Assembly (NCBI GenBank): GCA_003635195.1
Contig: PYIY01000212.1
Coordinates: forward strand, 1-64,000
Reading direction: 5' to 3'
From: Candidatus Poribacteria bacterium
Lineage (GTDB): Bacteria > Poribacteria > WGA-4E > WGA-3G
DNA length: 64,000 nt
Shown: positions 33,097-42,169 of the stretch, piece by piece
Layout: every line of letters begins with the position of its first letter
Numbering within the stretch: the stretch's first letter is position 1
Position numbers and translations under genes: made by a program
Notes under the pieces: model-generated
What the model saw: only the letters and a program-made list of their open reading frames with translations
Told to the model about the DNA's origin: nothing
Database searches by the model: none

Positions 33097-34110
33097 ATGA
33101 TAAGGTCCGAGCTAGAAATGCCGGAGCGGCTGAAAACTGACACAGAATCCTTACGGCCCGATTACGCAAAATATACCGCTGAACCTTTCGAGCGCGGATT
33201 TGGAACAACCCTCGGCAACTCACTACGCCGAGTCCTCCTTTCCTCAATTAAAGGCGCAGCGATCACGGCTGTTCAAATTGAACAGGTAAAACACGAATAC
33301 GCCACTATTCCTGGCGTATTGGAAGATGTGGTACAGATTATTCTCAACCTCAAAGAGGTTCGGCTGAATATCTTAACAGATGATCCGATGAAACTTACCT
33401 TGAAAGCTGACGGATCCGGTGAAGTCACCGCTGCTGATATTCGTCCGAATGCACTCGTTGAGATTATAAACCCTGACCAGCATATCGCAACACTCGACGA
33501 ATGCGAGGGGTTAGATATAGAAATCCACGCCCAAACAGGTAGAGGATACTCGCTCGCCGAAGAACATAGAACCCCAGGACAAAACATCGGGTTAATTCCC
33601 GTTGACGCAAAATTTTCACCTGTTGAGAAAGTCAACTTCTGGGTAGAGGAAACGCGGGTCGGCGATATGACAAACTTTGATAAACTTAACCTCGAAGTCT
33701 GGACAGATGCCACCATTACAGCAAAGGAAGCTGTTACGCGCGCAGCGACTATTTTGCTACAACAACTCGAACTGTTTACAGAATTCGATGAAAACTACGT
33801 TGAACCGGAACCTGAGATCGACGAGGCAAAACTACGGCGAAACCGATACCTCGCAAAGCCTGTCTCCGAACTTGAACTCTCTGTCCGCGCCAGCAACTGC
33901 CTCGAAACTGCGAACATTAAAACGATACGCGAACTCGTCGCAAAAGAGGAAAAGGATATGTTGGAATACAAGAATTTCGGGCGCACTTCGCTCAACGAAA
34001 TCAAAGAACAACTTGCCAACATGGGACTTCACCTCGGAATGGGCCCGGATGATATGGACGACGCAGACATCAGTGAAGATGATTTGGAGCAAGCCTCCTT
34101 ACAATCATAA
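33097..34110 (+). CDS. rpoA: RNA polymerase alpha subunit
   Basis: A 337-residue protein with AGGAGG before ATG 33097. The N-terminal assembly domain has 'AEPFERGFGTTLGNSLRRVLLSS' split across strands, and 'EYATIPGVLEDV', 'VNFWVEETRVGDMTNFDKL'. The C-terminal DNA- and UP-element-binding domain has 'LELSVRASNCLETANIKTI' and 'NFGRTSLNEIKEQL'. The chain ends in an acidic tail. rplQ follows in 33 bases. Confidence 0.97.
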   Translation: MIRSELEMPERLKTDTESLRPDYAKYTAEPFERGFGTTLGNSLRRVLLSSIKGAAITAVQIEQVKHEYATIPGVLEDVVQIILNLKEVRLNILTDDPMKLTLKADGSGEVTAADIRPNALVEIINPDQHIATLDECEGLDIEIHAQTGRGYSLAEEHRTPGQNIGLIPVDAKFSPVEKVNFWVEETRVGDMTNFDKLNLEVWTDATITAKEAVTRAATILLQQLELFTEFDENYVEPEPEIDEAKLRRNRYLAKPVSELELSVRASNCLETANIKTIRELVAKEEKDMLEYKNFGRTSLNEIKEQLANMGLHLGMGPDDMDDADISEDDLEQASLQS

Positions 34111-34143
34111 CGCTTCACGACAACGTATATATGGAGGAAGAAA

Positions 34144-34548
34144 ATGCGTCATAGGAAACGCGGAAGGAAATTGGGACGAACATCCAGCCACCGAAAGGCA
34201 CTTTTTCGCAACCAGGCCACCGCCCTATTTGAACACGAACAAATTCGGACAACGATCCCTAAATGCAAGGAACTTCGCCGAGTCGCTGAAAAATTAATTA
34301 CACTCGCGAAACAGGGGGATCTCAACGCACGGCGGCAAGCCGCAAAAATGCTTTACGGGACAAACTTGCATTATAAACCCGGAAGAGGTGAGAACCCTAC
34401 TACACTTGATAAGCACGCCGTCCTACGCAAACTGTTTGATGACATCGCACCCCGCTACCAAGACCGAAACGGCGGATACACGCGTATCATCAGAGGCGAA
34501 CTCCGAAAAGGCGACGGGACGCAGATGGGTTACATCCAACTTGTTTAA
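34144..34548 (+). CDS. rplQ: 50S ribosomal protein L17
   Basis: A 134-residue protein, GGAGGAAGAAA before ATG. 'MRHRKRGRKLGRTSSHRKAL', 'NQATALFEHEQIRTTIPKCK' and 'GGYTRIIRGELRKGDGTQM' are typical. Last gene of the superoperon, followed at once by a strong palindrome. Confidence 0.97.
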   Translation: MRHRKRGRKLGRTSSHRKALFRNQATALFEHEQIRTTIPKCKELRRVAEKLITLAKQGDLNARRQAAKMLYGTNLHYKPGRGENPTTLDKHAVLRKLFDDIAPRYQDRNGGYTRIIRGELRKGDGTQMGYIQLV

Positions 34549-34550
34549 TG

Positions 34551-34626
34551 GCAGTCGGCTATCGGCTATCAGCAGTCGGTAAAGAGGTTCTCTTTCTGAC
34601 CGCTGATAGCCGACTGCTGACAACTA
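34551..34626. terminator. Palindromic repeat acting as bidirectional terminator after rplQ
   Basis: GGCTATCAGC (34564-34573) and GCTGATAGCC (34602-34611) are perfect arms, extended by CAGTCGG/CCGACTG. The loop contains its own AAAGAGG/CTCTTT pairing. It sits between the convergent ends of rplQ and the outer-membrane protein gene. Compositionally it is a GC-richer version of the TCAGT-type spacer repeats. Confidence 0.65.
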
Positions 34627-35907
34627 TTAAAACCGATACGCAGCTGACATAAACACCCGGTGCGTTAAGTTTTCGGTCTTGACATCATTGCTTTCTTGTG
34701 CCCAACCACCGAGCACATACGTGACATCAAGTTTCAAGGAATCCTCGAAAATTTTACCGACCCCAGCCGTCAAGAAATCATGCGTGTCTACCTCGGTATA
34801 TCTGAACGGGATAGGGTCGCGAAGATAACCAAAGCGGATATGTGTTGCAATGATGGGTATCTGATATTCCGCACCGAGTCTCACCTGAAGGGTTGTAGCA
34901 TAGTACTCTTCAAAATTATTCTTCGGAATGTCGTCCGCTGGTGCTGGATCATAGCGCGTTTGTGTCCAGTCCGTCAATTGAACATCCCCAGCCAAAATCA
35001 ACTGTTTGTTGAATAATTTCACAGCAGCACCGACTCCTATTTCAAAGGGACGCTCAATGTCATACGTTTGGGCACCACTTGTGGAATCCGTCGCCTTTTC
35101 GCCATCATCAAATACATCTACCGTAGATTGATACCACACCTCATCAACGCCTAACTCAACAGGCGCGACCAGGGTCAATCCAAGATTGATCGTATCTGTC
35201 AAATGGGCAAGCAGCCCTATCCTCCCCCCTACACCTGAATACTCCCGGTCAACTTCATCGTCGTATCTAAAACGCAACCACTCATTATCCACGTTTAGAG
35301 TGTCGGTAGCTTCCGTATCCAATTCATTTAGACTATTACCGTGCCAAAAATCCAACGAACCACCAACCAAAACCTGTTTTGTAACGTACACACTTGCACC
35401 AAAACTCCAAATTCCGATGCCGCCACTGTTGATATTCATTTCATCAACAGCAAATCCACTGAAATCCGTACCAGAACCCGGATCAATGCCTTGAACCGCC
35501 GTCTGATAATCAAAATTTTGTGGACGGTTGTAACCGAAACCGACTGCCAAGCCACCCTGTCTAGTCTCCAGTGGATAAACAAACCCGATGGAATTCAGAC
35601 GCATCTGTGAGCGACTCGTTGTTGTTTTCACCGCATCGCCCGTAAAATAGGTATCAGCAATCGCTACGTTGTGCGACAGGCTGCTAAAAAACTCAAACTT
35701 CTGAATCTGTGCCATACCCGCCGGATTCCAGTAAAGCGCAGTGAAATCATCAGCGAGTCCCAAGGAGGCACCCCCCATCCCCATTGTTCGTGCCCCGACA
35801 CCAAACGTTTTCCCAATCGCCATCTCTTCTACCTGCGCCATACCAACAGTTGTAAAGAACACTATGGTGAATAAACAGATAAGACTTGCATACGCTGCTC
35901 GTTTCAT
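34627..35907 (-). CDS. FadL/PorV-like outer-membrane beta-barrel protein
   Basis: A 426-residue protein from ATG 35907, with GGAGGAATCGGAACG upstream; the frame extends to 35967 but lacks a ribosome binding site there. A signal peptide ending 'TTVGMAQ' is followed by 'GVGARTMGMGGASLGLADD' and 'ALYWNPAGMAQI', the N-terminal signature of the OmpP1/FadL and PorV families. Alternating amphipathic strands follow and the chain ends 'HRVFMSAAYRF' with a terminal Phe suited to Bam insertion. It could be a hydrophobic-compound channel or a secretion-associated barrel. No partner genes are adjacent. Confidence 0.8.
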   Translation of the reverse strand: MKRAAYASLICLFTIVFFTTVGMAQVEEMAIGKTFGVGARTMGMGGASLGLADDFTALYWNPAGMAQIQKFEFFSSLSHNVAIADTYFTGDAVKTTTSRSQMRLNSIGFVYPLETRQGGLAVGFGYNRPQNFDYQTAVQGIDPGSGTDFSGFAVDEMNINSGGIGIWSFGASVYVTKQVLVGGSLDFWHGNSLNELDTEATDTLNVDNEWLRFRYDDEVDREYSGVGGRIGLLAHLTDTINLGLTLVAPVELGVDEVWYQSTVDVFDDGEKATDSTSGAQTYDIERPFEIGVGAAVKLFNKQLILAGDVQLTDWTQTRYDPAPADDIPKNNFEEYYATTLQVRLGAEYQIPIIATHIRFGYLRDPIPFRYTEVDTHDFLTAGVGKIFEDSLKLDVTYVLGGWAQESNDVKTENLTHRVFMSAAYRF

Positions 35908-35994
35908 CGTTCCGATTCCTCCACTTTTAATTTTCCTTGTGGTTCGTTTTCGTTCCAAGCTACACATTTGTTGTTAGCATAGCCCACCATTCCA

Positions 35995-36594
35995 CTATTT
36001 TTCGCTCCGATTCCTTATACGTTGCCGAGGCTGTTCGGATCTCGACCTTGGTGAAGTCACGCTGCGTGAACTTCGCGAACGCCGATTGTCAAGCCGTAAA
36101 TCGCCTTTTTTGTAAGTCCGCCGTGAAAGCGGTGTATATCGGCTACCACTCCTATGATACCGTCGATAGACGTTTCTATAAGGATAATAACCCCTATAGT
36201 AACGGTAATACGGCGCATGGTAACCATAATAATATCTGCTATATCCATAAAATGGACGATACGGGTAATACCAAACCGGCGGATACGCGTACGCGTAAGG
36301 CACCCAATAGGAATCATACCTATACGGGGAAGTATACGTCGTCCGATAACTACGTTTCCGTCGTCCGTAATACCCATCAGCATCTTCGTCATCCGCATGC
36401 TCTAATTCAGCTGCATCCGAATCTGCTTCGTCAGTATGCTTTGTCTCCGTTTCTTCTTTTGTTAAGCCTTCGTGGTGTTTAGCGTGTACCCGACCATAAT
36501 CTGAAGCCGTATGGTGACCGAGTTTCGTATAACACCCAGCAAATACTACTATTGCCAAAAGTGCCAGTAGTGCAAAAGATATTTGCAACTTCAT
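35995..36594 (-). CDS. Tyrosine-rich lipoprotein of unknown function
   Basis: A 199-residue protein with AAAGGAGATAGAGAG before ATG. A lipobox 'IVVFAGC' at residues 15-21 predicts a lipidated outer-membrane or periplasmic protein. Then come an acidic stretch (EETETKHTDEADSD), a strongly Tyr/Pro/Arg-rich middle (YYPYRPFYGYSRYYYGYH) and an Arg/Ser-rich tail. Such low-complexity aromatic segments occur in structural or adhesive surface proteins. No domain is recognised. It is divergent from the sigma factor gene across a 480-base spacer. Confidence 0.7.
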   Translation of the reverse strand: MKLQISFALLALLAIVVFAGCYTKLGHHTASDYGRVHAKHHEGLTKEETETKHTDEADSDAAELEHADDEDADGYYGRRKRSYRTTYTSPYRYDSYWVPYAYAYPPVWYYPYRPFYGYSRYYYGYHAPYYRYYRGYYPYRNVYRRYHRSGSRYTPLSRRTYKKGDLRLDNRRSRSSRSVTSPRSRSEQPRQRIRNRSEK

Positions 36595-37075
36595 CTCTCT
36601 ATCTCCTTTGGATTTACCCGTCAGTGTTGACCATTATAACATATTATACGAAAGACCCACCAAAAAAGTTTACATCCGTCTTACCTTTCCTTGTGTGTTA
36701 TTGGCAATGAGATAATGTTTGCAAAGCATTATGAAATTTTTGCATAAAATCACGAAATTTTTGCATTCATGCGCGATTTCTGCATATTAGCGATAGGGAC
36801 GCAATATGACTTTTTGGGTTCTTTTAACGCTTTTCTCTGTTTTTTAATAAATATAGTGTACATAAACATTTTAGAAAAATTAAAATTCTATATCGTCATA
36901 TAATCTCATATTTACTAATATTATCCATAGAAATTAACATGCCTCACAAAGATGCTGGCACGAAATTTGCCTAAGTATCAACAAGGCAAATCGCCTTAAA
37001 AAAAATATTTTGTGTCGGAATTCACGCAAAATTTGTGTCATGTATATATGAAGGCAATCATAAAATTGCCGCCAA
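36595..37075. other. AT-rich divergent intergenic region
   Basis: 480 bases between the lipoprotein (minus) and the sigma-factor gene (plus). No ORF. It contains three direct repeats at 36733-36785 and many short A/T tracts. The sigma gene has no clear Shine-Dalgarno. Confidence 0.45.
36733..36785. promoter_or_regulatory. Three direct repeats spaced about two helical turns
   Basis: GAAATTTTTGCAT occurs at 36733-36745 and 36754-36766, and a diverged GATTTCTGCAT at 36775-36785. The spacing of 21 bases places them on one face of the helix, as expected for cooperative regulator binding between divergent genes. Confidence 0.45.
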
Positions 37076-37885
37076 ATGAATCGGATTGAAATGGTGGATG
37101 ACGTTAGTTTAAATCGGCAATTCTTAGAAAATGGTGATACAGAGGCATTTTCACTGATTTTCAAAAAGCATTATCCAGTTGTCTACACTCGCGTTGCCAG
37201 AATGATGCGGAATCATCCGGATCCCGCTGTAGATGCCGAGGATATCACACAGGAAACCTTTATGAAAACCTTTGAAAAGAGGGACGAAGTCCGAGAACCG
37301 GAAAAGTTGCGAGGGTGGTTGCTCACTATCGCGAAAAACTTAACGCTGAATGAGATTAGAAACGCAGAGCGGCGAAGGCAAGCAGGAGATTCGCCACTTG
37401 AATCGCTTGACAGTCTTTCTATCAGCGAAAGAGAGGCACCCTACGTAACCTCCTTCGCGGAAACCGATGCCGAACAAGCCGAGGCAATACGGTATTTGAT
37501 GAGGCAACTCCTCTGTCTCCTCCAAGGTAAGGACCGAAAAGTCGCAGAACTTAAAATTGAGGGGGCTGAGATTGAAGAGATAGCAGAAACGGTAGGCCCA
37601 AATGCTGAAGCAGTTCAGAAAAGATGGGAACGAGTTCTTGAATGGTTGATACCCATCGCCCTTAACTTAAACGCGTTAGTGAACTGTCTTCCCGAAGAGA
37701 AAGACAGATGGATTATGGAACGGTACTTGGATGAACAATCTCTCTCGGAAATTGCGAAAGCAATTGTTGGCATCTCTCGTTCTAAAGTTGAGGAAACCGT
37801 GAAACGTGTGATAAAACAGTGGAAGGAAGCTGCTAAGGAAAATCCCACAGATCCCGTCTCCGCAATGGTTAACAACGAGAGCTAA
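37076..37885 (+). CDS. ECF-like RNA polymerase sigma factor with C-terminal extension
   Basis: A 269-residue protein. Region 2 is clear: 'AFSLIFKKHYPVVYTRVARM', 'DAEDITQETFMKTFEKRDEV' and 'RGWLLTIAKNLTLNEIRNAERR'. A first region-4-like helix set ('KVAELKIEGAEIEEIAETV') is followed by a second one ('CLPEEKDRWIMERYLDEQSL...SRSKVEETVKRVI'), so the protein is longer than the usual ECF of about 190 residues. The second block may be a regulatory duplicate of region 4. No anti-sigma gene is adjacent. Met1 or Met6 (37091) could be the start. Confidence 0.75.
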   Translation: MNRIEMVDDVSLNRQFLENGDTEAFSLIFKKHYPVVYTRVARMMRNHPDPAVDAEDITQETFMKTFEKRDEVREPEKLRGWLLTIAKNLTLNEIRNAERRRQAGDSPLESLDSLSISEREAPYVTSFAETDAEQAEAIRYLMRQLLCLLQGKDRKVAELKIEGAEIEEIAETVGPNAEAVQKRWERVLEWLIPIALNLNALVNCLPEEKDRWIMERYLDEQSLSEIAKAIVGISRSKVEETVKRVIKQWKEAAKENPTDPVSAMVNNES

Positions 37886-37928
37886 CTTTTCACTCAAATG
37901 ACGACGCAGACTGAGTTATGTTCAATCA

Positions 37929-38234
37929 ATGTCGGCATTTCATTCCGGAACTCCGCAATTGGTGCGGGTTCACCTAAACACTATCGTTTGGATAGAAGTT
38001 GTATCGTATGTCAAAAAACGTATTTTCTTGACAATTAATCCTTATGTAGAAATCCCCGAATTGACAACCCCACCTGTCTTCGACGAAATGAGAGAACAGA
38101 TGGGAACCATGGATAATATTGGGGATCTACCCAATATTGAAACAGATCCGGCCCCACCGCTACCATTTCCGTCTCCATCTCCGACTGAAGACGGTGGCGG
38201 TGGCGGATACCTGATTTTAATTCCATTACCGTAA
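37929..38234 (+). CDS. Hypothetical proline/glycine-rich protein after the sigma factor
   Basis: A 101-residue frame 43 bases after the sigma gene with no convincing ribosome binding site. It has a short hydrophobic patch, then 'PELTTPPVFDEMREQM', a Pro/Ser-rich run, a Gly5 run and 'YLILIPLP'. No family recognised. It may be a real small secreted or membrane protein or chance; a further 70-codon frame at 38242-38454 is even less convincing. Confidence 0.35.
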   Translation: MSAFHSGTPQLVRVHLNTIVWIEVVSYVKKRIFLTINPYVEIPELTTPPVFDEMREQMGTMDNIGDLPNIETDPAPPLPFPSPSPTEDGGGGGYLILIPLP

Positions 38235-38590
38235 TGATTCCATGACAGTGCCATCAAAAGTAGGTAAAATGTTTAAACGTCCGACACCCACTTTGATAGA
38301 AGACGATGAGGATGGTCATCACTTCGCTGGATTGGAGTTTCCGTTGATACCCGCGGGCTTCCGGTGGTGGTGTAGTCTCCTTTGGCAGACGATGCGTTAC
38401 CATCCATTTCTCGTAAACAAAAAAAGTTGTCTATTTCACAGAAAAGGGCTATAATATTTATCAGAGAACTCCTATTGATTAGAGAATGTTGATAATCTCA
38501 CTATACTAAAAGGGTTCCCTTTATACATACAAAAATTTTCTATTATTTATCAAACTCACTTTAGAAGTAAACTTACAAGGAGGTCCCAAA
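38235..38590. other. Intergenic region
   Basis: 356 bases with a weak ORF (38242-38454) lacking coding features. Near 38495-38500 a TATACT follows an AT-rich run, but no matching -35 is at proper spacing. AAGGAGG at 38577-38583 belongs to the next gene. Confidence 0.35.
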
Positions 38591-39415
38591 ATGATTTCAG
38601 TCCGAACATTAACGATTACAGGTATCGTCATACTCTTATTATGTGCTGGGCTATTTTTTTACACCGAGTATCGCAATCAGAAATTTGCAGAACAATTACC
38701 GACACTGCAATCGAAACAGGTCGCCGTGGAAACCGTCGTGGATAAAACATCAGAACCCATCAATGGCATGACTCCAAACAGTCATGCTTCACAAGCAATT
38801 CAAAGAAATGTCGAAACTCCAGAAGTTTATACACCTATTGCGGATGTTCAGAAACACAGTGCCGCAAGGCAAACGGAAACTGAATTCAGCGCGGAAGATA
38901 CTGAGAGCCGCTCTCAAACAGAGATTGACACCGTCTTTGACGATGCTTTTGCCTTCTTTGATGATTTTTCTGTTTTCGGCTCCATAAACTTGGAGGCAAC
39001 ACGTATTGAGTTAGAGGAACTGCTGCGGGAAATGCATGGCAATGACCCAAGAATATCAGAGCTCCTTGGTTACTGGGATACAACAAGCAGCATTTTATCC
39101 CTGAGGACTGAATATAACCAGACCGGGGCATCTGACGCATACTTGCGCGAACAAATTTTTGGGATGAAACCGACAGAGGTTCTTCCAAAAACCCTTGAAC
39201 TTGGTGTAGAACTAATACAACCCAGCGAAGCCATCGCAACGAAACGGGGTGAATGGCTTCAAGACTGGGTAGAGCTTATGGATAAAGCAGAGATGGCACA
39301 TTTTGCGGCGGGACTTGCCAAAGAAGCCGTTGACAACAACGAGATCACAGCACAAGAAGCCGAAGGTTTTGTTGAAGAAGTCTCCGGCTTGGACGTTGAG
39401 GTGATAGAAGAATAG
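38591..39415 (+). CDS. Membrane-anchored hypothetical protein
   Basis: A 274-residue protein with AAGGAGGTCCCAAA before ATG. An N-terminal transmembrane segment (TLTITGIVILLLCAGLFFY) is followed by about 90 low-complexity polar residues and a helical acidic domain ('ATRIELEELLREMHGNDPRI', 'EVLPKTLELGVELI', 'QDWVELMDKAEMAHFAAGLA'). No known domain. It lies just upstream of the STT3-like gene. Confidence 0.6.
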   Translation: MISVRTLTITGIVILLLCAGLFFYTEYRNQKFAEQLPTLQSKQVAVETVVDKTSEPINGMTPNSHASQAIQRNVETPEVYTPIADVQKHSAARQTETEFSAEDTESRSQTEIDTVFDDAFAFFDDFSVFGSINLEATRIELEELLREMHGNDPRISELLGYWDTTSSILSLRTEYNQTGASDAYLREQIFGMKPTEVLPKTLELGVELIQPSEAIATKRGEWLQDWVELMDKAEMAHFAAGLAKEAVDNNEITAQEAEGFVEEVSGLDVEVIEE

Positions 39416-39468
39416 ACAGTAGTCAATACCTGTCAGCACATGCTCACCAGGTCGTGATAGGAACTTAG

Positions 39469-41520
39469 ATGCAATTACCTCATCTGCTTCAAAAAACTTT
39501 CGTCGCTGCATTGCTCGCAAGCGTGCTGGCATTGGCATGCTGGATTCGTATTCCATCGGGCGAACAGTGCCCAGATGGACAATTCACCGAGACAGATGGC
39601 TACTTCTACTATTGGCAGGCAAAACTTATCTCCGAACATGGACGTCTACCTGCACGCGACATGCACCGGTGGTTACCTGTCGGTAGAGATTTAGGACAGA
39701 CGTTGAACCTTTACGGCTACGTCCTCGCTTACGCTCATAAAACTACCGCTTTCTGTTTTCCAAACGTTTCGCTTTATCACGTTGTTCTCTACATGCCAGT
39801 CATCTGCTTCTGTATCGGGCTCGGCGCAGTGTGTTTGTTGCTTTATCAGACCCACGGGTGGGTATTTTCCACCATCGCTGGTGTGATCTTAGCGACACTA
39901 CCCGGCAGTATCGAACGCAGCACCACCGGTTTCGGAGATCGAGACGCGTGGTGTCTAATGACCGGCATCCTTACAGTCATTACTTACCTTATTTCTCTAC
40001 GCGCCGAGCATCCGCACAACCGGCTATTGTGGACACTTGTCAGTGGTTTTACTGTCTTTCTCGGTGGTATCTCTTGGGAAGGGTTTGGCGTATTCTTAAG
40101 TGTCATCATCGTTGTAGAAATCTGGCGGTTTCTGACATCCGAAACAGAGGAAGGATTTGGACTTTATGTGCTGTGGGTGTGTTGCTTTGTTCCGACGCTC
40201 TACTTCGTTTCGCCCGCCTATCGGCATGGATACGGTTTTGCTGAACACCTCGCAGCGTTTGTGCTGCTGCCCCCCGTCGTGCTTCTATCAATACGCGCCC
40301 TTCGATATCTGCTCATCTCGAAAGTAGATATCTTGTGTCAACACGCACGCACCTTGTCACTGGGATTAACACTTGGTTGCCTAACACTTGCGATGGGCTA
40401 TGTTTTGCTACAACATCAAACCTTCGCAAGTACTACGGTACCTTTGAGCCAAAGTGCTCTCATGCAAGCGATGACAGAACTCCGAGCACCACATTATGGG
40501 TATTGGGTTTTTCGCTACGGTACCGTCTTTATTTTTGGGAGTCTCGGTTTCATCCTTATTTCTGTTACTCTTTGGAAGCAGCATGGAATTCTTCTTTCTA
40601 TACCGCTCGCACTTTTTACGCTATTTTCCTTTTTCCGGCAACCCTTGGATAAGCTGTGGGGGGAACCTTTCGGAAATGCTCTTTTTGGCATTGCTATTGC
40701 CGGATGTGCACTCGCTATCCTTTTCGTCGCATGGCAACTGAAAAACAAGGTGTCGTCCTCCGAACTTGTTTCAATTACCTTCACTATCTGGTTTATCGCA
40801 TGGATCGCACTCTCCCGCGATGCGAAACGCTACGATTTCTTTATCGGGGTTGCCCTCGCCTTCGGGACAGCGGCGGTAATCTACCACATCGCAGAAACAC
40901 TCAGTCAACGACTTCGACATTCAGTGTATCTCATAAACACGTTCCAAGAAACCTTGAAGCCAAACATTCTGAAAACAGGAGTTGCCGCTATACTCCTGAT
41001 ACTACTGATGTGTCTGCCACCACAACATGCACATACCTATCGTTCGCGCTATACTGCTGAAGAAATGCGCGCAGCAACGCCTTCGTTGAAGGTCGCGATG
41101 GCGATGTTCTGGATGAAAGCGAAACTTCCGCGCACCACTATTGTCGCTGCACATTGGGCATATGGCAGTCAACTCAATGTCCTCGCAGGTGTGAAAACTA
41201 TCACCGATCAAGACACATATATCCCTCATTGGATCGATCTCTATAATCAGCATGTGCATAAGGCGACTTCTGAACGTGAGGCTTTAGAATACTTAAAAAC
41301 ACACGGTGCAACGCACATCATGCTCACAAAAAAGGATCCACACAACTCTCTCCTGCATGGAGAATTAAGCAACGCATTTCGCGAGGTTTATCCAAAGGCA
41401 AAATTTGCCGATGCTATAGTGAAGGTATGGGAACTTCGGTATCCATCTAATATCAAAACTGATATGAAATACCTAAAGACTGGTTTCCCAGAAATAGACG
41501 CGGATTTACAACGTAAATAG
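39469..41520 (+). CDS. STT3/PglB-like oligosaccharyltransferase (GT66-type) membrane protein
   Basis: A 683-residue polytopic protein of about 11-13 helices. Residues 41-49 ('ETDGYFYYW') match the first acidic D/E-x-D motif of STT3/AglB/PglB. 'RSTTGFGDRDAWCLM' near 150-163 matches the second external loop motif. The soluble C-terminal part has 'AAHWAYGSQLNVLAG' near 560 in the position of the WWDYG acceptor-binding motif, with the aspartate replaced by alanine, after 'WMKAKLPRTTIV' and before 'KTITDQDTY', as in the family. STT3 enzymes move lipid-linked glycans to asparagine in secreted proteins. The changed WWDYG could alter acceptor choice. Confidence 0.72.
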   Translation: MQLPHLLQKTFVAALLASVLALACWIRIPSGEQCPDGQFTETDGYFYYWQAKLISEHGRLPARDMHRWLPVGRDLGQTLNLYGYVLAYAHKTTAFCFPNVSLYHVVLYMPVICFCIGLGAVCLLLYQTHGWVFSTIAGVILATLPGSIERSTTGFGDRDAWCLMTGILTVITYLISLRAEHPHNRLLWTLVSGFTVFLGGISWEGFGVFLSVIIVVEIWRFLTSETEEGFGLYVLWVCCFVPTLYFVSPAYRHGYGFAEHLAAFVLLPPVVLLSIRALRYLLISKVDILCQHARTLSLGLTLGCLTLAMGYVLLQHQTFASTTVPLSQSALMQAMTELRAPHYGYWVFRYGTVFIFGSLGFILISVTLWKQHGILLSIPLALFTLFSFFRQPLDKLWGEPFGNALFGIAIAGCALAILFVAWQLKNKVSSSELVSITFTIWFIAWIALSRDAKRYDFFIGVALAFGTAAVIYHIAETLSQRLRHSVYLINTFQETLKPNILKTGVAAILLILLMCLPPQHAHTYRSRYTAEEMRAATPSLKVAMAMFWMKAKLPRTTIVAAHWAYGSQLNVLAGVKTITDQDTYIPHWIDLYNQHVHKATSEREALEYLKTHGATHIMLTKKDPHNSLLHGELSNAFREVYPKAKFADAIVKVWELRYPSNIKTDMKYLKTGFPEIDADLQRK

Positions 41521-41545
41521 ACATTAAGTTTGTAAGGACAAAGAT

Positions 41546-42004
41546 ATGAGAATACAAAAACATATAAGCCGTGCGTTATTAGTGTCCCTTTGCGTACATA
41601 TTGCTTTGATGTGCGTTGTTTCGGTGTTCCTTGCTCATCATTTTGATACGGAGCAGGAGTATATATCTGCGGAGATATTGGAAGCTGCCCCTGAAAAGCA
41701 GGCAAGGCGGCGGATTTTGCACCGGCACGTCCATCCAAACCGACAGATAGCAAATGCTGAGGTATCAAAGGTTTCCCCTACTCCGCTGACTTATGCACTA
41801 CGGGTAACTGAGCCTAAATCACTGACTCATACTGACATCGTTCCCGATGTTGTTACGTACACCGCTCTGCCGCAAACAGAGGCACCCAGTCCAATTTCCA
41901 ATAGCAGCCTCGGTGAAGATCCGACAATCAGAGCGTTTAATGTTGAACGGGGTTATAGCGAATACAACCTATTGCTCCAAGGTGAACAGGGACTTCAGAA
42001 ATAA
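41546..42004 (+). CDS. TonB-like N-terminal membrane protein, probably truncated
   Basis: A 152-residue protein. 'ISRALLVSLCVHIALMCVVS' is the short N-terminal membrane anchor typical of TonB and related envelope proteins, followed by a basic stretch and a Pro/Thr-rich linker. There is no C-terminal TonB or von Willebrand A domain. The next 160 bases carry no gene and then pseudogene debris, so it may be the surviving 5' end of a larger gene. Confidence 0.5.
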   Translation: MRIQKHISRALLVSLCVHIALMCVVSVFLAHHFDTEQEYISAEILEAAPEKQARRRILHRHVHPNRQIANAEVSKVSPTPLTYALRVTEPKSLTHTDIVPDVVTYTALPQTEAPSPISNSSLGEDPTIRAFNVERGYSEYNLLLQGEQGLQK

Positions 42005-42008
42005 AAAT

Positions 42009-42037
42009 AACTTCAGGGTTTTTCGGAAGTCATTTTT
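42009..42037 (+). terminator. Possible terminator after the TonB-like gene
   Basis: AACTTC and GGAAGT pair around AGGGTTTTTC, followed by CATTTTTA five bases after the stop codon. The stem is short (5-6 bp). Confidence 0.4.
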
Positions 42038-42169
42038 ATACGTGTAAAGACCGAATTCCACGCCAGTAGACTTTCTAACATCCTATGTTATAACTTTTGG
42101 CGAAGGTATTGTTACACGTAAGGTTTTTTCTTGCCTCTGCCTCATTTCCATGCTAAACTGATGGCATGA

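Noticed and set aside
36057..36398. Ile/Arg-rich ORFs in and against the Tyr-rich lipoprotein gene
   Set aside because: They are alternative readings of the TA-rich tyrosine codons; the lipobox and strong ribosome binding site support only the minus-strand lipoprotein.
38242..38454. 70-codon ORF after the hypothetical protein
   Set aside because: No ribosome binding site, no conserved features, and mixed composition; too weak to list as a gene.
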